From contig NZ_FPAC01000006.1 in NCBI RefSeq assembly GCF_900116105.1, positions 159,241 to 223,240 of the forward strand: DNA of 64,000 nucleotides. Direction: 5' to 3'. A program made the position numbers and the translations under genes. How positions within the stretch are numbered: the stretch's first letter is position 1; the number at the start of each line of letters is the position of its first letter. The DNA comes from Paenibacillus sp. 453mf. Its GTDB lineage: Bacteria > Bacillota > Bacilli > Paenibacillales > Paenibacillaceae. This document shows, piece by piece, positions 35,813 through 44,875 of the stretch. The notes below the pieces were generated by a model, which was given only the letters and a program-made list of their open reading frames with translations, was not told the origin of the DNA and made no database searches.

Positions 35813-35948
35813 AAAAAAAGGTCAGAACAACCCCGATTCTAAGTCAAAGACACAAGAAAACTAGTCTTGGTCAATTAATCCAAATGGATTATTAGAATGC
35901 GGATAGTCGCCTGACCTTCCGTAAGTTAGAGAAAATGATAAATGGTAT
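35813..35948 (-). ncRNA. Structured leader or small RNA with terminator
   Basis: TATAAT (minus strand, 35955-35960) is followed by nested pairings: closing GGTCAG/CTGACC (35911-35916 with 35820-35825), small GCG/CGC hairpin (35899-35910), ATTCTAA/TTAGAAT (35892-35898 with 35836-35842), a perfect TAATCC/GGATTA hairpin (35876-35891), and a CAAGAC/GTCTTTG hairpin. The closing stem is followed by seven T residues. There is no open frame. A second hairpin with a T run lies between it and the 117-aa gene. It looks like a multi-branched regulatory leader or a discrete small RNA. Confidence 0.6.
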
Positions 35949-35984
35949 ATCAGTATTATAGATGAGTTAAACTTATTTTTCCAT

Positions 35985-36020
35985 AGAAAAAAAGCCACGA
36001 CGGATCATCCCCGTGGCTTC
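35985..36020 (-). terminator. Intrinsic terminator
   Basis: AGAAGCCACG with CGTGGCTTTTTTT on the minus strand, 15 bp after the stop of the zinc-ribbon gene. Confidence 0.8.
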
Positions 36021-36034
36021 TATGTAATTTATTC

Positions 36035-36439
36035 TTAGGAGACCAATACTTGAAATGGTATTTTTTCATCTGATCTCATATTAGGTAGCTTTGTCTCAAG
36101 CGCTTCCTCAATAGCTGCAGATAATTTCATATTGGATGTGATGCTGCCGCATTTGGAGCATTTATGCTTCGGAACCGATTCAACTACAACCCGCATACTG
36201 CTTTCGCACTCAGAGAGAATGAATTCTTCATTGCGATTAACCGAGATCATTTCCTTTACATCGTGACAAGAAGTGCAATACGCTTTATAGTCAGGTACGG
36301 ATCTTTTATCGCTTAATATTAGTCCTTTAATGTATTCCTGAGTATCACCGTTGGTATACATTGCTGCTTTAATCTTCAACATAATCAGTTCCTCCTCAGT
36401 TAAGTTCAGAGAACTTAACGAGTCCGAATTGAGAGCCAT
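36035..36439 (-). CDS. YgiT-type zinc ribbon protein, probable antitoxin
   Basis: 134 aa, with GAGGGGGA 6 bases before ATG 36439. The core YKAYCTSCHDVKEMI ... HKCSKCGSITSN has two CxxC pairs, as in MqsA/YgiT-type zinc fingers, and is followed by a helical tail. It lies downstream of a DUF4258-like gene (64-bp gap). That pairing recurs in bacterial toxin-antitoxin-like loci. Here the longer N-terminal region before the zinc ribbon is unusual. A terminator follows. Confidence 0.6.
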   Translation of the reverse strand: MALNSDSLSSLNLTEEELIMLKIKAAMYTNGDTQEYIKGLILSDKRSVPDYKAYCTSCHDVKEMISVNRNEEFILSECESSMRVVVESVPKHKCSKCGSITSNMKLSAAIEEALETKLPNMRSDEKIPFQVLVS

Positions 36440-36502
36440 CTGGATTCCCCCTCGCGGATTTCGCTAAGTCCATTATACATGGATCGACGATCATTGGATA
36501 AT

Positions 36503-36970
36503 TCAGTTATATACATAATTTAACGTAGAATTTCGATCACAAAAGCAAATCTGATTTTCATAGGTATCATCCCACTTAAATTTACGAGAAGCGGGGTCCA
36601 TTACGGTAATTATGGTCCAATCTAGAAGATTGCTTTTGTGGGTCGCGACAATGAGATGTATCGGCCGCTCATAATCAACAGATGTCTTGAAACTGTACTT
36701 TAGTACAAAACGGTATTCACCAAAAACTTTGTTATAGGAAGAACTAATCATTTTTCCTTTAAGAAACGCTTGGATCAATTGCGTTCTTGAATACATTCTA
36801 AAGTTTTCCCGTTCTGCCGAGTGGGAATTTTCAATCATACTAAGCCTGGTTCCTTTATTGCTCTGAGCGGCTTTAATAATTTCGATATTCTGAGAATAAA
36901 ATCGTTCTTGAATGTTACTTCTTCGTACCATTTCATTTCTACACTTTTCAGGGTTTTTACATGAAAACAA
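36503..36970 (-). CDS. DUF4258-like protein, probable toxin
   Basis: 155 aa starting at TTG 36970, with GGGAGG 9 bases upstream. The second half shows the DUF4258 pattern: SRTQLIQAFLKGKMISSSYN, YRFVLKYS, RPIHLIVATHKSN and WTIITVMDPASRKFKWDD. In this superfamily of small RelE/BECR-like toxins the partner is often a YgiT-type zinc protein, which is the next gene. The N-terminal 50 residues have two cysteines (CKNPEKC) and are not part of the usual domain. Toxicity is inferred. Confidence 0.55.
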   Translation of the reverse strand: MFSCKNPEKCRNEMVRRSNIQERFYSQNIEIIKAAQSNKGTRLSMIENSHSAERENFRMYSRTQLIQAFLKGKMISSSYNKVFGEYRFVLKYSFKTSVDYERPIHLIVATHKSNLLDWTIITVMDPASRKFKWDDTYENQICFCDRNSTLNYVYN

Positions 36971-37017
36971 TTAATTCGCCTCCCATATTTTTTTCATTAA
37001 AAAACCGCAGCGACTTA

Positions 37018-37461
37018 TCAGCTACGGAGGTAATTAGGTCTTCTATTCAATTTCATAGAGAACTCTTTGATAGTCATCTTTTTGTAACCTTGCTTGGTAA
37101 CCTTTAGCCAAACTCTGATTTGTTCAGGTAGGTTTTTTAATACTTTAGCAATCGTTACCTCCACCTGAGCTTTGGATCCGTTAAGTGCTATGATCGGAAT
37201 TTCAAGAGGGAACGCATTTATATATGAATTAAATTGAATAAATGCGTATATCCTGTCCTCTGAGTATGTAAATACGTTCATTACTTCTGCCCAAGATATT
37301 TGATGATCTGATGCTACCTTTTTGATGAGCATATCCGCAAGACAGAACGCTCTAAAATGGAGAACTCCTTCATGAACGGTCGGAATTTGAAATGAAAGTT
37401 CGGCCAACTCACTACTCACTCCCATTGCTGCACATAATTCATTAAAGAATGTTTGTTTCAT
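37018..37461 (-). CDS. Hypothetical protein (147 aa)
   Basis: GGAGGAG sits 5 bases before ATG 37461. Soluble protein of mixed helix and strand with no recognised domain. It is preceded by a long leader with a terminator (37480-37616), so its expression is probably regulated by attenuation. Confidence 0.6.
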   Translation of the reverse strand: MKQTFFNELCAAMGVSSELAELSFQIPTVHEGVLHFRAFCLADMLIKKVASDHQISWAEVMNVFTYSEDRIYAFIQFNSYINAFPLEIPIIALNGSKAQVEVTIAKVLKNLPEQIRVWLKVTKQGYKKMTIKEFSMKLNRRPNYLRS

Positions 37462-37479
37462 ATAACTCCTCCTTATAAT

Positions 37480-37616
37480 AAAAAAACCCTTAAGGAGGCT
37501 ATGGTCTGGTAGAAGACAGACTTAGGCACCTTAAGGGTGAATTATTGATTAGAAAGTCCCATATCGCATGACGTGGGATAAAAAAATAGAATGTTCAAAG
37601 GTATGAAATTATTATA
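37480..37616 (-). promoter_or_regulatory. Attenuator-type leader of the 147-aa gene
   Basis: Minus strand TATAAT (37611-37616), then TCCCA/TGGGA pairing around 37565-37581, then a long stem ACCCTTAAGG/CCTTAAGGGT (37529-37538 with 37485-37494) enclosing GTCTG/CAGAC, and seven T residues. It does not carry the AAGCA pentaloop hairpin of the eight-member family, so it is a different leader type. Confidence 0.6.
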
Positions 37617-37650
37617 TCACAGTTACTACGAATTACGGAATAAGGTGCTT

Positions 37651-38694
37651 TTAAGCCATTTCGAAATCTTCCCAGATCTCAGGTGCCTTATGACCAACCC
37701 GAATCGTTATACGTGCATCTTCAATTTCCCCTGCAGTATCATCCATCCATAGTCCAATATTATTGTTGCCCTGCTCCCACTCTTCAAGCAGCTTTGAGTC
37801 AATGGAACTCCGGATGTTATCGTTAGTAAAATCTACGTCCGAATCATGAGTTTGTAAAAGAAGTTTATAACGAAAATTCAATTCCGGAGCTGGATACAGC
37901 ATTTCTGAGGACAGCACGAGGGTAGTTGTAGTTACAAGGGAAACATATCTAAGTATGTTTAATGCTTGAAATACAATCTTTTCTACCATCGGATCAATCC
38001 CGTGCCGTAACAAGTCTTTAGGTAATTCAACTACCAAAAGCATCTGCTGCTGAGCATCAGTTTGACATGTAAATGACCAAAAAGACCAAGCAGCTGTGAG
38101 GAAGTCCAGAGCTTGTTCGTAGATATTGTTATCCGTGTTAATATAAAACTTATATCCTTGATCGTTAACTTGTATCCATGTGATTTGGGAGAGACTGTTT
38201 AAGGAAGCAACTAATCCTTCCTTATGTGGCGTTTCTTCGCTAAGACCTTCTATTGCTCTCCTATAACCCTTTAATGGTCCCTCAATATGAGGTCTAAAGC
38301 TAATTGGAGGGAGGAGATCTCCTCGCGGAATATCCAGTATCTTCGCCTGCAGATTAAAGTAAGAGGACGAAAAAAAATGACGGTTATCAATAAAAACTTG
38401 GCGATCATCGAAGTGCTCGGGAGGGTCAGAGAATTCTTCTACCCAAGGGATCGTATTCAGTACAGTAGACTTCCCAAACTCTGGCTTTTCTGTCGAGATC
38501 ATATAAACACAATCCTGATCTCTTCTGCTCAGCAACTCAGTTATCTCAGAAACAATCCTGCGACGTGGTGAACGTTCCTGGTCACCAATAATAGCAAGTT
38601 GAGCGTGCTCATACATCCACCATCCCCAAGCCATTTCTCCATCTCCGTGATAGTAATTCCCCAGGATAATGGGTTTCTGTATATCTTTCTTCAT
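37651..38694 (-). CDS. Unknown protein, possible degenerate motor ATPase (347 aa)
   Basis: AAGGAGG lies upstream of ATG 38694. The sequence STEKPEFGKSTVLNTI near residue 68 resembles a defective P-loop. Later, LLVVELPKDLLRHG followed by a VTTTTLVLSSE strand and a region with repeated aspartates recalls the Walker B, sensor and arginine-finger order of FtsK/VirB4-type ATPases. No intact GKT/GKS with a preceding Gly-rich loop is present. It is controlled by leader F and lies downstream of the surface and pilus genes. Function unknown. Confidence 0.45.
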   Translation of the reverse strand: MKKDIQKPIILGNYYHGDGEMAWGWWMYEHAQLAIIGDQERSPRRRIVSEITELLSRRDQDCVYMISTEKPEFGKSTVLNTIPWVEEFSDPPEHFDDRQVFIDNRHFFSSSYFNLQAKILDIPRGDLLPPISFRPHIEGPLKGYRRAIEGLSEETPHKEGLVASLNSLSQITWIQVNDQGYKFYINTDNNIYEQALDFLTAAWSFWSFTCQTDAQQQMLLVVELPKDLLRHGIDPMVEKIVFQALNILRYVSLVTTTTLVLSSEMLYPAPELNFRYKLLLQTHDSDVDFTNDNIRSSIDSKLLEEWEQGNNNIGLWMDDTAGEIEDARITIRVGHKAPEIWEDFEMA

Positions 38695-38710
38695 TTATTC
38701 TCCTCCTTAA

Positions 38711-38816
38711 TAAAAAAAAGCACAGCCGTCCCATAAATTTATCAGGATCGGCGGTGCTTCCGCTTTTGATTATATTCGATTAATTCAATTATATAGCATT
38801 TGGAAATCATAAACAA
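38711..38816 (-). promoter_or_regulatory. Promoter-leader element F
   Basis: Minus strand: TTGTTT (38811-38816), 17-bp spacer, TATAAT (38788-38793), TAATCGAATA (38773-38782), hairpin GCGG-AAGCA-CCGC (38751-38763), then a terminator with AAGCACCGCCG and CGGCTGTGCTT arms and eight T residues. The ribosome binding site of the 347-aa gene follows within 10 bp. Confidence 0.8.
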
Positions 38817-38847
38817 CGAGTATTCTATTCAAGAAAAAAAGAAGAAA

Positions 38848-38872
38848 AGGAGCCCTAGTTTGGGCCCCTCCT
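38848..38872 (-). terminator. Intrinsic terminator of the surface-protein operon
   Basis: AGGAGGGGCCC with GGGCTCCT followed by a T-rich run on the minus strand, shortly after the stop of the 1130-aa gene at 38891. Confidence 0.75.
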
Positions 38873-38890
38873 CACTCATTCTTTGATGAA

Positions 38891-41800
38891 TCAGTGCGTA
38901 CCATATGGTCTATAATCATCATAAGATGACTTGTTGGCATCATAGAATACTACATCACCATCTTGCAGCAAGAATTGGACGCCATATGGATCTGTAATTA
39001 CATGGTCACGAGTTCCATCTGCTCCGTCAAATCCTTCCATATCCCACCATTGGTTGTTTAAAGGACCGTGAATGTATTGAAGGTGAGGATTATCTAGGTT
39101 TGCATTAGGTATCGTCTCAATGTTGAAGTTGACTGTGATATAACCGTTCTTCAAGAAAATAGGTGATTTATCATTCAAGCGGTTGCTTCGTCCATATGCA
39201 GCTAGATCTGTACCTTTCGGCACAGCATACACAGCAGCTGGCAGGCTGTATTCCCCATACCATTTCTGTTCAGAAGCATTGACTCTGGCTGGTGTTGCAT
39301 TTGCATTGCTAGGTCGCTCAAAGGTGTTAATGAAGGTCCGAAGTGGAGAAGGTAGAATTTGCACATCGTATCCTCCAACGTATGTTGGTTCTGTCGACCG
39401 CTTCACGAATGAGTTAATGTATTGATCTCTTGTCATCGTCCAACCTGAGTTAAGATCATAGATAGAACCTGCTGTACTAATGATGTCGGTGTAAGGTACA
39501 TTGCGCAGACGGGTATTCATAGTAATTTCCCTCCGCTCGACATCTTCTGTCGAACCTATCTTTATGAACTTTTGGTTTTGAGAATGATAATATAAATCAA
39601 CTTCAACACGATTAGCCGGTGTTAATGGGTTATTATCTTGGAAGTAGAACTTCGGAGTGATTCTTACCGCGTCCTTATCTCCAAACAAATTCCCTTTAGT
39701 CTTCATTTCAAATTTGAAATGATACCCCGACTTTACTGCGACACTCTTGTAGTTTGCAAGAGGATGGCTTCCTCGTCTGATTGGTAACTGATACGGAAAT
39801 ACTGAACCATTCGGAGCTGCATCAATCCCGTATGGACCAACCGAATAGGATGTACCCTTTGGAATACTACTTCCCTTCCCAGTCCGAAACACTGTTTCCC
39901 AGTTCGGGTCAGCAATATCAGTGATTTTGAAGTCGTAAATTCGTCCTATAACCTCTACTGGAACTGTGTCTGTCGCAACGTGATTGGCCAGATTTAAGTT
40001 CGCATCTTGCTCCGTAGTAAATCCAGTGTTCGGAGAGTTTTCAGCAAAGGAGCGATAATAAACAGTGTAGTTCCCTTCATCTACCCATTTCGGTAAATAG
40101 AACGTGGTTTCGATTTGAGTAACCGGTATTTCAATCCAAGTATTGGCTGGATAAAAACTGTTCCTGTCTGCTGAATATACGTCAAACTCAAATCGGACTT
40201 GCTTCAATTTAATGTACTTCGCGTAGTCCCTATTCCCGTATCCTGGAATGTTTCGATGTTGGCCACTTGTAGGAATGCTTACCGTAAAAGGTCTATCCAA
40301 AATAAAAGCCCTTCTAGAGTAATTCGGAATCGTCTTTTGGTTATGAGCAGCATCGTCAGAAGCATTGGCATACACCACAGTAGGAGTATGAACCGTTACA
40401 CTATTGATACCACTGATTGCAAAATCGGTATTCGAACCACCGTTCACATTACCAGGCAGAAGGTTATAATAGATTCTTCCTGAACTTGGGATATTGCTTC
40501 GGTTTAAGAATGTACTGCTTATCATGTTATTAGGCTTATATAGCACATTCTGTCCAATTGTTGACGGACTAGGAATATTTGAAGGTGTAGGTCCATCCTT
40601 TGTAGCTTCAGCATCATTCATGATCGTAGAACCATTGAAAACGACTTTATCATTTTTGACTTTAGCTTCTGGAGTGTCACCTTCCGCCATTCCTTTTAGT
40701 AATTCTGTGTCATCAGGTACTTCTGGTGGAGAGTTTAGTCCCCCCTTTAAAACTGGTGGAGTGTAACTTATACTCGCTCCTTTTCCAGGAGTTACATGAG
40801 ATTCAACAGATGGATCATGCTGGGATACTAGTGACGGGGAAGTATACCCGCTAGGATTCATTGTGACTTTCCCACTAGGCAATGCATCATTTGACATGTC
40901 CGCTCTCGATATCTCGTATACTTCCAAATTGTTGATCTGCCAGTAAGAATAGTTACGTGTAAAGGTAAACGAGTAAGGTTTATCCGCCGTGTCTGTTTTA
41001 GGTTCAGGTGGTCCTGGCGTACATTCTCCTTCTTCACCTTCTGGAGGACAAACTTCCTCTCCAGGAACAGTCCATTCAAGAGCGTAAGTTACATCAACAT
41101 TGCACTCGTAAGTAATAGTCCCAGACATTTTAGCCCACACATGCTTGAACAAATAATTATCAGCAAATGCATTGGTATAAAGAGATTCAGATGTTGGAAT
41201 ACCCTGTAATACATCAAACTTCTCTGATCCTCTACTATCTGCTCTGATTACACCATTGGTATTTGGATTCATATCAGACATGCTTGTGGTTGAAACTTGA
41301 GATGGAGTACCTAGTGTGTATGTACAAGCGCCGCCGCCACCTGGTTCTCCACCCCCACCACCAGTTTCCTCGCCTACAGTAACCGTAGTGGTTGTTGTTA
41401 ATCGGTATCCGTCCTTTTCCCAAAGGACTTTAATAGTTGTTGTTCCTTTACTTTGAGCTGTAACGAGTCCATTACTATTTACTCTTGCAACACCTGGGTT
41501 AGATGACTCCCAAGTGGTTGTCCCGTTTCCTGCAGATATAGTAGTTTCACTACCAAAATTACCATCACCATTTTTAGTTTTCACTTTGGCGGTCAATTGT
41601 TTGGTTTGTCCAGTAGACAATTGACCGCCATCGGTTAGGCTTATTTCTTTGGTTACTTCTGCTCTACCTCTCCAATAAAGGTCAGTGTAAATATTATACA
41701 CAGCATTAAATTTATCCCCGTTATATGGACCATAACTTTGAGGCTCTATTGCTCCGCCGATTTGTGCTGTGAATTTTACTCGCTTACCGGTAAAGGAATC

Positions 41801-42283
41801 CACACTTACTAAGATTGGTAGTCCTGGTGTGTAATAGTTATCGTTGTCCATATAAATTGGATTCTGAGTACTTTCAACAAGTTCAGTTGATAAAACCCTT
41901 TCACCATTCTTATCCTTCCATTCGGATGGGATATAATATGGTGAGCTTAAATCAAGATCAACACATACCAAAGATGAGACAGGTTTATTTGTGAGAGAGT
42001 TATTGGTCAATAATTGCCCATTACACGACCCATCAACTCGCCACTGCAAATTATCCTGTTGCCATATATAAACCCCAATATTGGTATCCGCCACACCTTC
42101 AGCAGGTATGACTTTCTTTTGAGTCTTTGCTGGTGAAGAAGGCTCAAAATACGGAGCCTCTAATGCTGGTTTTTGACCAGGTCCTCCACCCGCAGTTACT
42201 GAATTTATAGGGATAAATATTAAGAAAAGTAAGCTTATTGTGATGAGTTGTTTTATAAAATTATTACGGTAACTCAATGACAA
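38891..42283 (-). CDS. Large secreted protein with bacterial Ig-like (BIG2) domain
   Basis: 1130 aa. A signal peptide (residues about 1-31, ending SVTAGG) is followed by unique beta-rich regions and a BIG2-type domain near residues 215-305 (LSTGQTKQLTAKVKTKNGDG ... NSNGLVTAQSKGTTTIKVLW). A glycine-rich GGGGEPGGGG linker follows. The rest is beta-rich, with Ser/Pro segments and no cell-wall sorting signal. It starts at a TTG (42283 or, with better spacing, 42277), 14 bp after the SLH gene, so the two are cotranscribed. An adhesin or pilus-associated surface role is likely but inferred. Confidence 0.8.
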   Translation of the reverse strand: MSLSYRNNFIKQLITISLLFLIFIPINSVTAGGGPGQKPALEAPYFEPSSPAKTQKKVIPAEGVADTNIGVYIWQQDNLQWRVDGSCNGQLLTNNSLTNKPVSSLVCVDLDLSSPYYIPSEWKDKNGERVLSTELVESTQNPIYMDNDNYYTPGLPILVSVDSFTGKRVKFTAQIGGAIEPQSYGPYNGDKFNAVYNIYTDLYWRGRAEVTKEISLTDGGQLSTGQTKQLTAKVKTKNGDGNFGSETTISAGNGTTTWESSNPGVARVNSNGLVTAQSKGTTTIKVLWEKDGYRLTTTTTVTVGEETGGGGGEPGGGGACTYTLGTPSQVSTTSMSDMNPNTNGVIRADSRGSEKFDVLQGIPTSESLYTNAFADNYLFKHVWAKMSGTITYECNVDVTYALEWTVPGEEVCPPEGEEGECTPGPPEPKTDTADKPYSFTFTRNYSYWQINNLEVYEISRADMSNDALPSGKVTMNPSGYTSPSLVSQHDPSVESHVTPGKGASISYTPPVLKGGLNSPPEVPDDTELLKGMAEGDTPEAKVKNDKVVFNGSTIMNDAEATKDGPTPSNIPSPSTIGQNVLYKPNNMISSTFLNRSNIPSSGRIYYNLLPGNVNGGSNTDFAISGINSVTVHTPTVVYANASDDAAHNQKTIPNYSRRAFILDRPFTVSIPTSGQHRNIPGYGNRDYAKYIKLKQVRFEFDVYSADRNSFYPANTWIEIPVTQIETTFYLPKWVDEGNYTVYYRSFAENSPNTGFTTEQDANLNLANHVATDTVPVEVIGRIYDFKITDIADPNWETVFRTGKGSSIPKGTSYSVGPYGIDAAPNGSVFPYQLPIRRGSHPLANYKSVAVKSGYHFKFEMKTKGNLFGDKDAVRITPKFYFQDNNPLTPANRVEVDLYYHSQNQKFIKIGSTEDVERREITMNTRLRNVPYTDIISTAGSIYDLNSGWTMTRDQYINSFVKRSTEPTYVGGYDVQILPSPLRTFINTFERPSNANATPARVNASEQKWYGEYSLPAAVYAVPKGTDLAAYGRSNRLNDKSPIFLKNGYITVNFNIETIPNANLDNPHLQYIHGPLNNQWWDMEGFDGADGTRDHVITDPYGVQFLLQDGDVVFYDANKSSYDDYRPYGTH

Positions 42284-42297
42284 TCATCCTTATTTAT

Positions 42298-43563
42298 TTA
42301 TTTTGGGATGACATCAAACACGGTGCCATCTTCTGAAACAAGACTAACTCCCGTTCTTAGTGATTTATCAAAATGCAACAAACCAGTTCCCCAGTAGATT
42401 GGAGTCTTTACAGTAAATTCTCCGCGCGATGTTGTAATTTTACTAGTAACAGGTATTTGATATTCTTTAGACGATTGAGAATTAGGTGAAATTGCAGCAA
42501 TAAAACTAGGAGAACTCATTAAATTTCCTGCTTGTACTTGTGTCATAGAAGCACTGGTAATACTCAAATTAAATTCGGCAAATGAGTAATAAGATCCGCG
42601 CAGTGGTTTATCTCCTTCATCCAAGAAAACTGAATAATATATGCTTCTTTCTTCACCTTTAACATATGGATTAACGAGAATCCAATTTTTAATTTTTACT
42701 GTTGCATAGTTTCTCTTTGTTACCAATTCTTTGTTTCGGATTTTCGAGAAATCATCAGTTACTTTACTATAATCGTAATTTGTAGGGAACTTTTCCTCCG
42801 GAGTTTTCACATATTTGGGAACAATGGTTTTTATGTTAGTTCCTGTTAGTCCAATTTCCCTTAGTTCATTTAAAGCCTGTAGATCACTAGGATCTTTCTT
42901 AGCAACATTGGTATAGCGAGTAAGTAAGACTGCCACTTCAGCACGAGTTGTAGTTTTACTTACACCAAAGCTCTTATCGCTACCCACACTCATTAATCCC
43001 GTCCCCATAGTCACGGCCACTGCATTTTTTTGTGCAGCTGGCATTTTACCCTCAAAATATTCTTTCGCTGGTATTACCGTATTAGTAACATCAGACAATG
43101 CTTGCTTAAAGTCGGGATGAACGGCAGCAAGTCCTTGTGCAAGCCATGTAGCCATCTCTCCACGCGTAAGGGCCGCATTTGCATTTAGTTTATTACCATA
43201 TTTAGAAACACTAATGAAACCTTTCTGTACTGCTGCGCTGACAGCACTCTTAGCCCAAGTAGGAACATCACTAAAGGTTTTACCAGAAGCTACTGTAGGC
43301 TGCCCTTCAATACGACTTAGGATTACAGCCATTTCCGTCTTTGTAATAGGTGAACTCGGTTTAAACGAACCATCTGTGTAGCCTTTCATATATCCGTTTT
43401 TTACAGCAGATGCGATCGCTGATGCAGCCCAATGAGTGGACGGGACATCTTTAAATTTCAAACTACTAGTGATAGAACTAGCTTCGGCAAGCGGTTGAGT
43501 AATTGTAAAACTCCCCGTTAATAGTGTTAATGCGGCAATAGTAGATAAAACAACTTTTTTCAT
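42298..43563 (-). CDS. S-layer homology domain surface protein (421 aa)
   Basis: A signal peptide (ends PLAEAS near residue 29) is followed by three SLH repeats (about 35-225): FKDVPSTHWAASAIASAVKN, FSDVPTWAKSAVSAAVQKG, and a diverged third with TTTRAEVAVLLTRYTN. The C-terminal 190 residues are beta-rich and unrecognised. SLH domains bind pyruvylated secondary wall polymers, so the protein should be wall-anchored. It is first in the operon with the 1130-aa protein, behind leader G, next to the Tad-like operon. Confidence 0.92.
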   Translation of the reverse strand: MKKVVLSTIAALTLLTGSFTITQPLAEASSITSSLKFKDVPSTHWAASAIASAVKNGYMKGYTDGSFKPSSPITKTEMAVILSRIEGQPTVASGKTFSDVPTWAKSAVSAAVQKGFISVSKYGNKLNANAALTRGEMATWLAQGLAAVHPDFKQALSDVTNTVIPAKEYFEGKMPAAQKNAVAVTMGTGLMSVGSDKSFGVSKTTTRAEVAVLLTRYTNVAKKDPSDLQALNELREIGLTGTNIKTIVPKYVKTPEEKFPTNYDYSKVTDDFSKIRNKELVTKRNYATVKIKNWILVNPYVKGEERSIYYSVFLDEGDKPLRGSYYSFAEFNLSITSASMTQVQAGNLMSSPSFIAAISPNSQSSKEYQIPVTSKITTSRGEFTVKTPIYWGTGLLHFDKSLRTGVSLVSEDGTVFDVIPK

Positions 43564-43713
43564 TTGTTTCTCCTTTCGAGACGATGGTTTTATAGAGAAA
43601 TTAACCCTTATCTCTATAATAAGCTGAATTGTTAAGGTGCACGAATTTTACACCACATAAAATAATATCGGTATAAATCATTAAATATGGTAACCAGCTC
43701 CTTATATGAAATA

Positions 43714-43832
43714 CAAAAAAAGCACGCTAATTGCCTAAGGGCAAGAAGCGTGCTTCGCTTATATTTGATCCAAATGGATCATATTCAGTTTATTTATACA
43801 ATAATATTAAATGATAGGATAAATGCTGTCAA
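43714..43832 (-). promoter_or_regulatory. Promoter-leader element G
   Basis: Minus strand: TTGACA (43827-43832), 17-bp spacer, TAATAT (43804-43809), AAACTGAATATG (43780-43791), an extra GATCC/GGATC hairpin, then hairpin AAGCG-AAGCA-CGCUU (43746-43760, five perfect pairs). The terminator arms AAGCACGCTTCTTGCC and GGCAATTAGCGTGCTT are followed by seven T residues. It drives the SLH and BIG2 operon. Confidence 0.85.
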
Positions 43833-43885
43833 ACTATAATTAAGGTTACTATCGTAGAACTCAATTGCTTCGATAAAACTTGTTA

Positions 43886-44875
43886 TTATTGCCTATTCCC
43901 GACAGTACAATCTAGGGGTATATAACCGTTGGATGCAGCTTCTTTTTCTGATCCAAAGACTTCTGAAGTAGTAAAATCAGAAGTACACGAATTTGCGGAA
44001 TAATAGTACTTTCTGCCGTTAGCAATAATGCCGTGATATACTGGTGTTTTAACAAGCCGACTTCCACCTAACGCATAGTTATTATAGTAATCCTGCCCCA
44101 TAGGAATACCTTGTACAAAAGATAGTACTCCAACATCGTTAATGGTATTATTCCACTCTTCTTGGCTAATAAGTGGGAGTGTGAAAGTGTAAGCTACACC
44201 ATATTTTTTCGCAAAGTTGTTGTATTGATTAATGTAATATTCAAGGTCATTCTGTATTGCCTTTACAATTGTAGATCTTCTCACCTGTTCAAACGTATTT
44301 GCATCATTTAATAATGATATTTCAGCTAATGATGATATCTCTCCTCTGAAACCTTCAAACCATTGTTGATCGGAATTACGGTTTACTGTGACAAAATCAT
44401 CAAGTGTAAACGAAAAAGAGTTTCCATACTGATCTGCATGTGCATACGGCTTCTTTGGACTCCATACATGCTTGAGTTCGGTTTGACCATCTGCATTGGT
44501 GTACTCGTCCATATAATACACATAGTATCCATCATATCCAACTATCGCGATAACAGGTACATAAGATTGGATAACTCCTTGTCCAACTGGATCATTAAAT
44601 ACTCCAAAGTTTACATACATTGTATTGAAGAAGGTTTGTACAGCTTCCTCTTTATTAATCCGAACTCGCTTTTGGAATTCGTACTGAGCTTCTTGACCTT
44701 GGCTAGCATTTGTCATTAATGCTTTTGCCGCATCCTGTGTTGCTGTATCGATTGCATGATTATATCGAAGCTCAAGAATAGTGTTTTTTCGGTTATGCTC
44801 AACGTTCATATTATTAATAATGAAAAATGGAAGCAGAATCACGGTGAAGATAATTGTAAATTTAATAGTCTTCAT
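43886..44875 (-). CDS. Pilus-associated bitopic protein (329 aa)
   Basis: A short N-terminal hydrophobic segment (about residues 5-22) is followed by a helix (NTILELRYNHAIDTATQDAAKAL) and a large extracellular domain, as in TadE/TadF-type pseudopilins, though it is longer. Two cysteines near the C-terminus may form a disulfide. It overlaps the upstream pilin-like gene by 14 bases and is last in the Tad-like operon. Minor pilin or tip protein is inferred. Confidence 0.65.
   Translation of the reverse strand: MKTIKFTIIFTVILLPFFIINNMNVEHNRKNTILELRYNHAIDTATQDAAKALMTNASQGQEAQYEFQKRVRINKEEAVQTFFNTMYVNFGVFNDPVGQGVIQSYVPVIAIVGYDGYYVYYMDEYTNADGQTELKHVWSPKKPYAHADQYGNSFSFTLDDFVTVNRNSDQQWFEGFRGEISSLAEISLLNDANTFEQVRRSTIVKAIQNDLEYYINQYNNFAKKYGVAYTFTLPLISQEEWNNTINDVGVLSFVQGIPMGQDYYNNYALGGSRLVKTPVYHGIIANGRKYYYSANSCTSDFTTSEVFGSEKEAASNGYIPLDCTVGNRQ

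Noticed and set aside
37651..38694. Functional FtsK/VirB4-type ATPase
   Set aside because: The P-loop is not intact (PEFGKST without the preceding glycines), so only a degenerate relation is suggested.
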